NCBI RefSeq assembly: GCF_014648035.1 | Contig: NZ_BMQI01000024.1 | Span: 1-64,000 of the forward strand | DNA from: Shewanella algicola | GTDB lineage: Bacteria > Pseudomonadota > Gammaproteobacteria > Enterobacterales > Shewanellaceae | DNA: 64,000 nucleotides | Direction: 5' to 3' | Shown here: positions 9,269 to 17,761 of the stretch, one piece after another | Layout: each line of letters begins with the position of its first letter | Numbering within the stretch: position 1 is the stretch's first letter | Notes under the pieces: model-generated | Databases searched by the model: none | Told to the model about the DNA's origin: nothing | What the model saw: only the letters and a program-made list of their open reading frames with translations | Program-made: the position numbers and the translations under genes

Positions 9269-9315
9269 TAATGATGCCTGTTAAATTGCACATTTACTTA
9301 ACCAAGGCATCATTA
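9269..9315 (+). promoter_or_regulatory. Inverted repeat masking the metallo-beta-lactamase start
   Basis: taatgatgcc (9269-9278) is perfectly complementary to ggcatcatta (9306-9315). The right arm covers the last bases of the Shine-Dalgarno (aagg, 9304-9307), the spacer and the A of the ATG at 9315. In RNA this 10-bp stem with a 27-base loop could hinder initiation. It has no T-tract, so it is not a clear terminator for the upstream gene. Confidence 0.45.
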
Positions 9316-10103
9316 TGACATTGAATCATTTTTGGCGGTTTTGCTCTCTTGTTAGCATAGCGATGCTCATGCTCAGTGCACCAACGTTTGCCCATGAAAC
9401 CGAACAACCAGTCGCTCAGAACAAAACTGATGCAGCCCAAAAGCCACAGCCGCAACCCGATGAACTCACCCTATCGCCCCTTGTGCCAGATGTGTATTTG
9501 CACCAGTCATATAAACAGGTCAGCGGCTTTGGATTAGTTGAATCGAATGGCTTAGTGGTGGTGCAAGACAAGCAAGCGTTTATTATTGATACCCCCTGGA
9601 CAGATAACGATACCGCTAAGCTAGTTGATTGGATTATCCAGCAAGGTTTAACCGTTACAGCCAGTATATCGACTCATTCACATCAAGACCGCGCAGGTGG
9701 TATTGGCTACCTTAACAGCCAAGGTATCGCCACTTGGGTGTCTGATAAAACCCAACGACTATTAACCGCTAACAAACTCAGCAGCGCAAGCCACACATTT
9801 AGTACTAAGCAACACACGCTTGAGCAGCAATTCATCGAAGTGTATGACCTAGGCGCAGGCCACACAGTCGATAACCTTGTGGTTTGGCTGCCTAAGCAAC
9901 AGATTTTATTTGGCGGCTGTTTAATTAAGTCATTGAATTCACGTACTCTAGGTTATACCGGCGAAGCAGATCTACAACAATGGCCGCTGACGGTGGCAAA
10001 GGTACAAGCTCAATTTAGCGAGGCAAAAATAGTCGTCCCTGGGCATGGTAAAACCGGTGGTACCTCACTGCTAAGCCACACCATAAATTTACTGACCCAG
10101 TAG
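9315..10103 (+). CDS. Subclass B1 metallo-beta-lactamase
   Basis: Periplasmic zinc beta-lactamase expected to hydrolyse penicillins, cephalosporins and carbapenems. The 262-residue precursor has a signal peptide (to about residue 26, PTFA). The complete B1 ligand set is present: His121, His123 and Asp125 in THSHQDRAGG, His183 in GAGHTVDNLVVWLP, Cys202 in ILFGGCLIK and His244 in VPGHGK. Cys202 separates it from B2 and B3 enzymes and from glyoxalase-type relatives. It resembles IMP-like enzymes and the chromosomal SFB-1/SLB-1 enzymes reported from Shewanella. No integron or transposase is adjacent, so it looks resident; a MITE-like element begins 11 bp after the stop. Confidence 0.93.
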   Translation: MTLNHFWRFCSLVSIAMLMLSAPTFAHETEQPVAQNKTDAAQKPQPQPDELTLSPLVPDVYLHQSYKQVSGFGLVESNGLVVVQDKQAFIIDTPWTDNDTAKLVDWIIQQGLTVTASISTHSHQDRAGGIGYLNSQGIATWVSDKTQRLLTANKLSSASHTFSTKQHTLEQQFIEVYDLGAGHTVDNLVVWLPKQQILFGGCLIKSLNSRTLGYTGEADLQQWPLTVAKVQAQFSEAKIVVPGHGKTGGTSLLSHTINLLTQ

Positions 10104-10114
10104 CCTCAAGGTTA

Positions 10115-10377
10115 TACCATTCCACATTAATAAGTGACCACTCAGAATGCGTCCAGCGGTTTTTGATTAAGGCGTCGCTATGTAGTAATGGTTGTTCCCT
10201 TTCAAATAGCGAGAACGTAAAGCAAAAGCGGCTGGGGCATTCCTTTCAGGCGAGTTTTAAAAGGGCTTACACTGCGTTGCATGACTTCGAAAGAGAATAA
10301 CTATTCATTCAGTCATTCGCCTTGTTTAAGCCCTTTTAAATTCTCGCTGAGAGATCACTTACTAACGCGGAATGGTA
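10115..10377. mobile_element. MITE-like element with ~36-bp terminal inverted repeats
   Basis: A 263-bp non-coding element. Its ends are perfect inverted 9-mers (taccattcc at 10115-10123 and ggaatggta at 10369-10377), extended by imperfect pairing over about 36 bp (left taataagtga against right tcacttacta). It is flanked on both sides by tta, a possible 3-bp target duplication. An inner inverted pair (aaaagggctta / taagccctttt) makes a second hairpin. It encodes no transposase. A 61-codon frame inside is not considered a gene. Confidence 0.75.
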
Positions 10378-10458
10378 TTAGTATTGATTTGCTACAAAAC
10401 CACAATAACAATAGTTTGTTAATTATAGTTCAATTGAACTTACACAAGGAGAGTCACC

Positions 10459-10836
10459 ATGTTTAGTCACGTTATGCTCGGCGTTAATGATATTGAAGCG
10501 TCAAAAAAGTTTTATGATGCCACGTTAGGCGCATTAGGCATTGCACCAGGAAAAATTGATCCTAAAGGTCGTTGTGTTTACATGACCCCTACGGGCATAT
10601 TGTTATTAACTAAGCCGATTAATGGCGAGCCGGCATGTCACGGTAATGGCTCAACTATTGGTTTTGCTGCTGAAACACCTGCATTAGCCGATGCATGGCA
10701 TGCAGCTGGCGTTGCTAATGGCGGAACCGCCTGTGAAGACGCGCCAGGCATACGTTCAGGCGCAGGGATGGACTTATACCTAGCCTACCTGCGCGACCCA
10801 GATGGCAACAAGCTGTGTGCTCTGCACCGAGTGTAA
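10459..10836 (+). CDS. VOC-family (glyoxalase/dioxygenase fold) protein
   Basis: A 125-residue single-domain vicinal-oxygen-chelate protein, opening MFSHVMLGVNDIEASKKFYD and closing with the typical YLRDPDGNKLCALHRV strand. His4 and the Asp/Glu region near the C-terminus are candidate metal ligands. Members include glyoxalases, dioxygenases and antibiotic-binding proteins; the substrate cannot be assigned. A strong RBS (AAGGAGAG) lies 8 bases before the ATG. It is downstream of the MITE-like element and apparently monocistronic. Confidence 0.85.
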   Translation: MFSHVMLGVNDIEASKKFYDATLGALGIAPGKIDPKGRCVYMTPTGILLLTKPINGEPACHGNGSTIGFAAETPALADAWHAAGVANGGTACEDAPGIRSGAGMDLYLAYLRDPDGNKLCALHRV

Positions 10837-10982
10837 ATAACCGCAGCTAACTCAGCTCAGGTTAATAAATTATGATGGCCTGCCTAGTTCACAAGTAGGC
10901 CATCAATTTAGTCACGGTTACTGATGCATCACGACGCACTACAGGGTAAAATAGCCGCCCTTTTGTGCTGTGAGTGTATGTA

Positions 10983-12707
10983 ATGACTGTTAGCGATCCG
11001 TGTTTTATCCCTTTTACTGATGCGATAGCGTTCAATAACACAGTTGCAGAACAAGGATTGCCTGAGTCTTTTACCTTCCCGTTTTATTATCAACCTCACC
11101 CATTAACCGTACTGGCAGCACAACAGTTGCAGCAGGAGCTACTTGAAGCTAATCCTTGGCAGCATAACTTCGGCCTAGACAGCAACAACGATCGCGGCAT
11201 GGTAATTGGTAAAATGTTTGGGGTGTTAGTGGTGAAAGACATCCACGGACAACTTGGATTTTTAGCAGCGTTTTCAGGCAAATTAGCCGATCAAAATATC
11301 TTGCCGCCCTTTGTGCCACCGGTATTTGACATGCTGACCCAAGACAGCTTTTTTAACGCTGAAAACAAACAAATTAACCAGATTAACCAGTTACTCCACC
11401 AACATGAAAGCGACCCTTTACTGGCGAGCTTAACCGCGCAGTTAACTCTGCAACAACAGCAAGCTGAACGCGAGCTTGAGCAGCAACGCAACGCAATAGT
11501 TGAAAGCCGCAAACAGCGTAAGCTCGCCCGAGAGCATGCAGATAACGCATTAGCCCTGGCCGATATCAGTAGTGATGAGCACAAAACTTTATCAATTGAG
11601 CTTAGCCGCCAAAGCGTGCAGCAAAAACATCAGCTCAATGCATTAAAGCAGCAATGGCAGACACAAATAGACGCAACACAATCACAACTAGGCAAGTTAC
11701 AACAACAGATAAAACAGCTTAAACTTAAACGAAAACAACTGTCTAACAGCTTGCAAAAAAAGCTGTTTGCGCAATATCAGTTTTTAAATATTAAAGGCCA
11801 GGCACGCGACTTAAACGCTATTTTTAACGATGCTCCTAATCACTTACCGCCCGCTGGTGCGGGCGAGTGTGCTGCACCTAAATTACTGCAATATGCATTT
11901 ATTCATCAATTTACTCCGATTGCGATGGCTGAATTTTGGTGGGGGTCATCGCCCAAATCAGAAATAAAACAGCACAAAAACTACTACCCAGCTTGTCATG
12001 GAAAGTGCCGTCCAATTCTCACCCACATGCTTAAAGGCATGCAGGTTGACGCTGATCCATTACTGATTAATCCCGGTAAAGACACTCAAATAGATATTAT
12101 TTATCAAGATGATGTGATGGTCATAATCAATAAGCCAGCGGAGTTATTATCGGTACCCGGTAAAAATATTACCGACAGCGTGTTTAGTCGTATGAAGCAG
12201 TTATTTCCTGATGCAACAGGGCCGCTTATTGTCCATCGTTTAGACATGTCGACCTCAGGGCTGATGGTGATTGCATTAACCAAAAAGGCCAACAAAGCCT
12301 TACAGCAGCAATTTATACAGCGCAGTGTAACTAAACGTTATATTGCATTAATTGAAGGTGTGCCGAGCCAGGATGAGGGCGATATTAGTTTGCCATTGCG
12401 GGTAGATTTAGACGACCGCCCTAAACAGCTGGTGTGTTATGAGCACGGCAAGCACGCAGAAACTTTTTGGCAAGTGTATCAGCGCGTTAATAAACGCACC
12501 TTAGTGTACCTGTACCCTAAAACGGGGCGGACTCACCAATTACGCGTGCATTGCGCTCATCATGATGGTCTGCACATGCCAATTGTCGGTGACGATTTAT
12601 ATGGCGTTGCAGCAAACCGCTTGCACTTACATGCTCAATATTTGGCATTAACTCATCCAGGATCTGGTGAAGCAATGGTATTTGAAGTTAAAGCGGATTT
12701 TGAATAA
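10983..12707 (+). CDS. RluA-family pseudouridine synthase with long N-terminal extension
   Basis: Isomerises uridine to pseudouridine in rRNA or tRNA. The catalytic RluA domain occupies roughly residues 365-574 and holds the active-site aspartate in VHRLDMSTSGLMVIAL, the opening DDVMVIINKPAELLSVPG and the TGRTHQLRVHCAHH motif. Before it is an unusual 360-residue extension: an alpha/beta part (about 1-110) and a Gln/Arg/Lys-rich coiled coil (about 140-265), the latter absent from E. coli RluA. ATG 10983 is used; an in-frame GTG lies 9 bases upstream. The RNA target is unknown. A terminator follows the stop. Confidence 0.88.
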   Translation: MTVSDPCFIPFTDAIAFNNTVAEQGLPESFTFPFYYQPHPLTVLAAQQLQQELLEANPWQHNFGLDSNNDRGMVIGKMFGVLVVKDIHGQLGFLAAFSGKLADQNILPPFVPPVFDMLTQDSFFNAENKQINQINQLLHQHESDPLLASLTAQLTLQQQQAERELEQQRNAIVESRKQRKLAREHADNALALADISSDEHKTLSIELSRQSVQQKHQLNALKQQWQTQIDATQSQLGKLQQQIKQLKLKRKQLSNSLQKKLFAQYQFLNIKGQARDLNAIFNDAPNHLPPAGAGECAAPKLLQYAFIHQFTPIAMAEFWWGSSPKSEIKQHKNYYPACHGKCRPILTHMLKGMQVDADPLLINPGKDTQIDIIYQDDVMVIINKPAELLSVPGKNITDSVFSRMKQLFPDATGPLIVHRLDMSTSGLMVIALTKKANKALQQQFIQRSVTKRYIALIEGVPSQDEGDISLPLRVDLDDRPKQLVCYEHGKHAETFWQVYQRVNKRTLVYLYPKTGRTHQLRVHCAHHDGLHMPIVGDDLYGVAANRLHLHAQYLALTHPGSGEAMVFEVKADFE

Positions 12708-12724
12708 CGGACGATAAAAACAAT

Positions 12725-12760
12725 AAAACCGATATTGAATTAACAATATCGGTTTTGGTT
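12725..12760. terminator. Terminator after pseudouridine synthase
   Basis: A 12-bp stem (aaaaccgatatt 12725-12736 with aatatcggtttt 12745-12756) and 8-base loop, with A and T runs at either end. It lies between the convergent pseudouridine synthase and lipoprotein genes and may act on both strands. Confidence 0.75.
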
Positions 12761-12791
12761 AATGCATTAGCGTTGCGAATAAAGCCGCTAA

Positions 12792-13373
12792 TTAGAAGTT
12801 ATTGGGTTTCTCTTCTAAATGCATTTGCTCTACAAGGCCTTGGCCTGTACGTTGCTGATAAGTCGACTCAGCCTGCTGCATTCTGGTTTTGCCACTGGTG
12901 ACCAGCGCTTGCCCTTGTTCAGTTTCACTTTGACCTTCAGCGACATTGGTATTACCGTCTTCGATAAGATCTTTAGCGTCGACATACATTTCGTCTGCGT
13001 CTTCCCATGCATCGGCAATATCATCTAAGCGTTCAACCAAGTCAGCTGCACGTTTACCATTTTGAGCACCTGTCAACGAGCTCGCCATTGCTTGAAACGC
13101 TTCACGTTGCTTTTGTGCATTGGTTCTCGCGAGGGTCATTAGCTTTTCACCTTCACGAATTTGTGCATTACCTTTACTTATCGCTTTGCGACCATCGGCT
13201 AACAATGTTTCACCTTTTTTAACGTCTTTTTGACCTTGTTCCCATTGCTGAGACACATCAAGATGTTTTTCGCTCTCGGCTTTTACTTTTGAGGCAAAGG
13301 TATTTTGAGGCGTGGCACATCCAGTGATTCCCACAACACCAACAACGATCAAACTACGCAGTACTTTGTTCAA
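12792..13373 (-). CDS. Putative lipoprotein with coiled-coil G-x(n)-G repeats
   Basis: A 193-residue predicted lipoprotein: signal peptide MNKVLRSLIVVGVVGITGCA with a lipobox ending at Cys19. The mature part is charged and helical, with a recurring pattern of Gly every six or seven residues (KGETLLADGRKAISKGNAQI, and later EGNTNVAEGQSETEQGQAL), like a long amphipathic helix or hairpin. Residue 2 of the mature chain is Ala, so outer-membrane sorting is expected. I do not recognise a named family. It is convergent with the pseudouridine synthase and shows no clear operon partner. Confidence 0.8.
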   Translation of the reverse strand: MNKVLRSLIVVGVVGITGCATPQNTFASKVKAESEKHLDVSQQWEQGQKDVKKGETLLADGRKAISKGNAQIREGEKLMTLARTNAQKQREAFQAMASSLTGAQNGKRAADLVERLDDIADAWEDADEMYVDAKDLIEDGNTNVAEGQSETEQGQALVTSGKTRMQQAESTYQQRTGQGLVEQMHLEEKPNNF

Positions 13374-13609
13374 TTAACGTCTCAATAATTCAGGTTAGGA
13401 TCGGCGCAATTAAACCGCTTGATCACAAAAATAGCAAGAGCCTAACCACATTAAATCGTGTTAATGAAACCCAGTGCCCTCAGGGTTTAGCGCTAATTAC
13501 TAATAAACATCACTCATCCAAAATACGCAATAAATCATTGTGATTTTTTAACCTTATTTGCAAAGATAACACATCACTCAATTGACGCTAAAAAGTAGCC
13601 AATGTAATG

Positions 13610-14389
13610 CTACAGCTCGAACAACACATCGGTTCTAATGATGTATTTAACCCCATGATAAATCGGCTCAGAACTGTGAATACAATGCAGTGGATGCATG
13701 CCATGAGGAAAACACAATACGCTCCCGGCAGGCGTTCTTACATCGACTTGTTTGACATTATCACCACGTTTTGCCGGCAAATGTGGATTGTCGGCATTGA
13801 CTAAAAAGCGCGTCGCGCCGCCTTCAAAGTCTTCTGTGAGTAAGATTAAAAAGGTCAACTGACTATAACGATCGCCAAAAGCATCACGCACTAGCTGGCC
13901 ATCAATCACCTGGCTTCCTGGCCATGAACCGTCAGAATGCGGTTTAAAATAATCCCCTTCACTGTAACGATAAAATCGAAAACGATTGTTTAACCCCAGC
14001 GCGGCTTTGCCCGCAAAATTACCTAAATCATCACCCATAAGGTGCTTCACTTTATTCCAAATGGCTTGCTCGGTGGCGTTATCAACCACCCAGGTCAAAC
14101 TGTCGTTATGGCGAACATCTCGCGGTAACGACACGGCAGCATCGGGCAAAAAGCCCATCGACTCGCTTGCCGCAATTAAGCGTTGGCACTCATTGGCAGA
14201 CAATACATTCAATAACTGAAACGCCCCTGGTACTTCGTCTAACATTTTTTTAGTTACAGGTGTTACTGCAACATCATTCAGTGACGCGGCATTAGCCTGA
14301 TGATTTGCCCAGGTGGGCAATGCTGGATGCTCGGCACCCGGCTCGTGAGCGATAACATAAAACGCTGAATTTTCATTTGTGCTGTTCAT
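13610..14389 (-). CDS. 2OG-Fe(II) oxygenase, prolyl-4-hydroxylase type
   Basis: Predicted cytoplasmic iron/2-oxoglutarate dioxygenase of 259 residues with the P4H alpha-subunit core. The iron ligands are His151 and Asp153 (FKPHSDGSW) and probably His238 (CIHSSEP); Lys248/Arg252 in GVKYIIRTDV would bind the 2-oxoglutarate carboxylate. The target (protein residue or small molecule) is unknown. It lies 66 bp downstream of the aldehyde dehydrogenase gene on the same strand and could be co-transcribed with it. Confidence 0.85.
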   Translation of the reverse strand: MNSTNENSAFYVIAHEPGAEHPALPTWANHQANAASLNDVAVTPVTKKMLDEVPGAFQLLNVLSANECQRLIAASESMGFLPDAAVSLPRDVRHNDSLTWVVDNATEQAIWNKVKHLMGDDLGNFAGKAALGLNNRFRFYRYSEGDYFKPHSDGSWPGSQVIDGQLVRDAFGDRYSQLTFLILLTEDFEGGATRFLVNADNPHLPAKRGDNVKQVDVRTPAGSVLCFPHGMHPLHCIHSSEPIYHGVKYIIRTDVLFEL

Positions 14390-14441
14390 TAATAACTGAC
14401 CTTAATACTTAATAAGATTTTTTGTGGAACCCTGCAATAAG

Positions 14442-14461
14442 CTAATGACTAATGACTAATA
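14442..14461 (-). repeat. 7-bp tandem repeat over a stop codon
   Basis: ctaatga occurs at 14442-14448 and 14449-14455, followed by a partial copy at 14456-14461 that contains the stop codon of the aldehyde dehydrogenase (minus strand TAG at 14456-14458). The unit has reproduced the TAG triplet beyond the gene end. Confidence 0.85.
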
Positions 14462-15823
14462 ACTCATCACTCTTACCTGGGCAAACTGCCGATGGCCCGC
14501 CGCCGTACCATGAAAGCCAAAACCACTTTGCTTAGCGCCAACCCATGGTGCATTACCAGCCCCACCGCCCTGGTTAACGCCCACCATGCCGGCTTCAAGT
14601 TGTTCAGCCACCGCGTTAGCACCTTGTCCGCCAAATACCGCCGCACTTAAGCCATAAATACTGTCATTAGCTCGAGTAATAGCATCGTTAATGTCATTAA
14701 ACCGGCTGATGGCCACCACTGGGCCAAAGGTTTCTTCACGCTCAAGCAACATATCAGGGGTTAAACCACTGACCACAGTTGGATGAATAAAGGGTAACGG
14801 GTACTCATCACTGCCTAATAAAAATTGCGCGCCTTTGGCTTTAGCATCTTGCAATTGTTGTAATACTTTTTGGTGCTGAGTTGGATTCACCATTGGGCCA
14901 ATATTCACCTGAGTCTGGTCCCATTTACCCACTTGATATCGGCTAGCTAGTTGCACCACCTTTTGCTCAAACTCATCGGCAATTCGCTCATCTACGTAAA
15001 CACGCTCGGTTGAGGTACACATTTGCCCGGCATTCTCAAACGAACTTGCCACCGCAAAACGCACTGCAGCATCAATATTGGCACTGGCCATAACAATCAT
15101 TGGGTCATTACCACCCAGTTCCATCACTAAGCGTTTTAGCCTTGGAGCTGCATTGGCCATAATATGCTTACCTGCGGCCATCGACCCGGTAAAGGCCACC
15201 ATATTAATGTCGGCGATCACAAGTGCCTGGCCGAGGGCTTTATCACCTTGGGCCACTTGCAATACATGAGCAGGCAACACTTTATTTAAGGTATCAACAA
15301 ACAGCTGTGCCACTAACGGCGTTTGTTCAGATGGTTTTAAGATCACACTATTGCCGGCAATTAATGCAGGAAGCAGCAAGTTATTTGCCATTGCTAACGG
15401 ATAATTCCAAGGTGAAATAATCGCGACAATGCCTAAAGGTCGATATTGCAATTGAGTGTTGTTGCCAAGATCTTCAGCTGTCAAGGCGTCGCCTATTTCA
15501 CCAGCAAAATAAGGCGCGTTTTGAATCGTGCCGCCTACTTCATAAGTGGCGCGGCGATAGTCTTTACCCATTTCCTGGCCAATTAACATAGCCAATTCAT
15601 CTTGCACCTCGGCTAACGCTTGATAAGCCTTAACCACATACTGTTGGCGCTCGCTTAACGCTAAGCTCGTCCATGCTTTTTGTGATGCTTTGGCTTGCGC
15701 TATAATCTGTGGAAGCTCGGATATTGCTAAAGCATCAACACTGCCCACCGCAGTCGCTTGAATAGTGTCGCTCCCAGCCACTTTATGGTAGCTACCTGCA
15801 TCATAAGAAGTTAATACTGCCAT
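14456..15823 (-). CDS. Aldehyde dehydrogenase, succinate-semialdehyde dehydrogenase type
   Basis: NAD(P)-dependent oxidation of an aldehyde to its acid. The 455-residue length and sequence fit the short YneI/Sad-like succinate-semialdehyde dehydrogenase group. Catalytic residues are visible: Asn140 (ISPWNYPLAM), Glu235 (VMELGGNDP) and nucleophile Cys269 (NAGQMCTSTER). It is divergent from an HxlR-type regulator 110 bp away, a common arrangement for local control in response to reactive electrophiles; that link is inferred. The last bases carry a 7-bp tandem repeat spanning the stop. Confidence 0.87.
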   Translation of the reverse strand: MAVLTSYDAGSYHKVAGSDTIQATAVGSVDALAISELPQIIAQAKASQKAWTSLALSERQQYVVKAYQALAEVQDELAMLIGQEMGKDYRRATYEVGGTIQNAPYFAGEIGDALTAEDLGNNTQLQYRPLGIVAIISPWNYPLAMANNLLLPALIAGNSVILKPSEQTPLVAQLFVDTLNKVLPAHVLQVAQGDKALGQALVIADINMVAFTGSMAAGKHIMANAAPRLKRLVMELGGNDPMIVMASANIDAAVRFAVASSFENAGQMCTSTERVYVDERIADEFEQKVVQLASRYQVGKWDQTQVNIGPMVNPTQHQKVLQQLQDAKAKGAQFLLGSDEYPLPFIHPTVVSGLTPDMLLEREETFGPVVAISRFNDINDAITRANDSIYGLSAAVFGGQGANAVAEQLEAGMVGVNQGGGAGNAPWVGAKQSGFGFHGTAAGHRQFAQVRVMSY

Positions 15824-15933
15824 GGAGAAAGGTCCCTTAATGGTACTAGTTTAATTACCGTCTATTCTGATACAGTGCGATACAAAAGCAACCAGTATAC
15901 TTTTAGTAACCTAGTTAAAATCAAGTTGGAATA

Positions 15934-16290
15934 ATGAAAACAACAATTGAAACAATGAATAACGGTCAAAAAAAAGTTATCAACCCATGTGCTGAACCTT
16001 GCTCAGTTGAACGCGGAATGCGAGTGTTAGGCGGAAAATGGAAAGCGTCTATTCTGTGGCACTTACAAGATGAGCCAGTACGCTTTAATGATTTATCGCG
16101 CATGTTAGGCGGTGCCAGTAAAAAAATGGTCGACCAACGCCTCAAAGAACTTGAAGCACAGGGCCTGGTCACACGCCATGTGATTAACGACAGACCTATT
16201 GCTGTCGCTTATGCTATTACCGACCTAGGCCGCACCGCTTTAGATATTTTAGAACGCTTAAAAGACTGGGCGGATGAGTATGTTGTGTGA
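15934..16290 (+). CDS. HxlR-family winged-helix regulator
   Basis: A 118-residue DNA-binding regulator with the HxlR domain over most of its length: VLGGKWKASILWHLQDEPVR (helices 1-2), MLGGASKKMVDQRLKELEAQ (recognition helix) and a beta-wing VTRHVINDRPIAVAYAITDL. Two cysteines (Cys19 and Cys23, in NPCAEPCSVERG) precede the first helix; in HxlR relatives such as HypR and YodB an equivalent cysteine senses quinones, aldehydes or disulfide stress. Its divergence from the aldehyde dehydrogenase suggests that gene as a target. Confidence 0.88.
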   Translation: MKTTIETMNNGQKKVINPCAEPCSVERGMRVLGGKWKASILWHLQDEPVRFNDLSRMLGGASKKMVDQRLKELEAQGLVTRHVINDRPIAVAYAITDLGRTALDILERLKDWADEYVV

Positions 16291-16404
16291 TGGCGATTTC
16301 AGCCACACCATCTAAAATGATCAGATAGTCAGTACTCATTACGATTAGCTAGTGGTGTGTTAATTCATTCAGATACCTAGCTGATTGTTTGTAGTAAGGT
16401 ATTT

Positions 16405-17172
16405 ATGATCAGATATATCGTCGCCTTTATCATTATCGCCAATATATTTATTTCGCAATCGGTTTACGCGAGAGACAAGGTTGTTTTTTTCACAGAGCAC
16501 TATCCACCGTTTCAATCACAAAATCACCACGGTGAATTTGTTGGCTTTGCTATCGATATACTCCACGCTGCGCAGCCCCATCTTGATTTTGATATCGATA
16601 TTCAATTAATGCCCTGGAGCCGGGCTTACTATAATGCCCAGCAAACCCCAAACACATTCATTTTCTCCATTGCTAACACCGACAAGCGCTTAGCACACTT
16701 TAGGTGGGTTGGTGAGTTTTATACTGTACAAGACATGATTTACCGTAAAAGTAATCGTCCAGATATTGTGCTCGAAAAAATCAACGATATTGATCGTTAT
16801 ACTTTGGCATTATTACGAAGCGATGCAGCATTAAATCGCCTAAAACTCGATGGTACACACCCCAATATTTATTTCGTAAGAAGCCAAACCGCAGCACTAA
16901 AAATGCTGCAGTTTGATCGCGTTGATTTAATTTATAACAATGAGATTGGTTTTGCCGAAGACATCAAAAAAATGGGTTATACACTGAACGACTTTACCGC
17001 AGTATTACCTGTTGTGAACATGCCCATTGGTATTTCAACCCACAAAGACACCGACGAAAAGCTGGCCGAAGATATGCGCCAGGCGCTTCACACGCTTAAA
17101 CAAAATGGCGAATTAGCAAAAATCACCGAGCGTTGGTTCGCCCCTCGAGTTATTCCCCTCGTTACTGAATAA
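16405..17172 (+). CDS. Periplasmic solute-binding protein, family 3
   Basis: A 255-residue secreted protein with a signal peptide (residues 1-22, ending VYA) and a bacterial extracellular family 3 fold: EHYPPFQSQNHHGEFVGFAI near the start, then a hinge and LKQNGELAKITERWF at the C-terminus. Family 3 proteins bind amino acids for ABC uptake. This short, solitary version lacks permease and ATPase neighbours, as is common for Shewanella and Vibrio stand-alone paralogues, and may act as a binding or sensing protein. The ligand is unknown. Confidence 0.83.
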   Translation: MIRYIVAFIIIANIFISQSVYARDKVVFFTEHYPPFQSQNHHGEFVGFAIDILHAAQPHLDFDIDIQLMPWSRAYYNAQQTPNTFIFSIANTDKRLAHFRWVGEFYTVQDMIYRKSNRPDIVLEKINDIDRYTLALLRSDAALNRLKLDGTHPNIYFVRSQTAALKMLQFDRVDLIYNNEIGFAEDIKKMGYTLNDFTAVLPVVNMPIGISTHKDTDEKLAEDMRQALHTLKQNGELAKITERWFAPRVIPLVTE

Positions 17173-17271
17173 CCCAATAGACTCATTTGGGAATAAACCG
17201 TGTAACCCCTTCTCGTCGTCCCGGAAATGCTTTAAGCCGAAATCCAGGCGTTTGTTTTGCTTTGTACTTTC

Positions 17272-17513
17272 ATGGCCTGCGCCCACTAACGTCGTGGCGC
17301 TTCGCCCACACCAGAGCAAAGGGGTAAAGCGCATTCTTGTTTAGCAATCAACCTTTGCAAACCCTCAGCGTTCCGGCAACATTTTCGCTTTTTAACCAAA
17401 CAACAGCTGCGAAAAAATTGCGACGGAAAATTAGCGAGATTTTGACCGCGTATTTATCCCTCTTCGGCCACCTCTTTATGGTAAAGAATGAAAATGCTAA
17501 CGCTTCAGATGGG
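17272..17513 (+). repeat. Mosaic dispersed repeat, copy B
   Basis: Plus-strand counterpart of 754-1003, with the same five blocks in the same order but different spacer sequence. Open frames crossing it are not gene-like. The surrounding intergenic stretch (17173-17761) holds no other gene that I can support. Confidence 0.8.
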
Positions 17514-17680
17514 ACTCTGATGTGAATGGATTCAAAAGTTTGTTAGTGGCAAACGGTCTAAAAATGAGCGGTGAAATTAGGAAATGTACGGTAATAAATT
17601 AAAGTTTCACTGACTGTAGTGGCTATACTCAAATGAAATCACTTCTATGACACGCGGTAAACCCATCCCTGGGCGCTCTA

Positions 17681-17700
17681 CGAAAACATCCATGTTTTCG
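17681..17700. repeat. Short near-perfect palindrome (REP-like)
   Basis: cgaaaacat and atgttttcg form a 9-bp stem with a 2-base centre, inside a stretch with further small inverted motifs (ccatccctgggcgctc before it, a run of catcc motifs after it). It looks like an intergenic REP-type sequence. No T-tract follows, so a terminator role is doubtful. Confidence 0.45.
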
Positions 17701-17761
17701 AAGGTCATAGCCGCGATTACATCCATCGTTCAGTTATCTTCGATTCAACCTAGTGAGTAAT

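Noticed and set aside
10281..10466. 61-codon plus-strand frame before the VOC gene.
   Set aside because: Mostly inside the MITE-like element, with no ribosome binding site or family resemblance.
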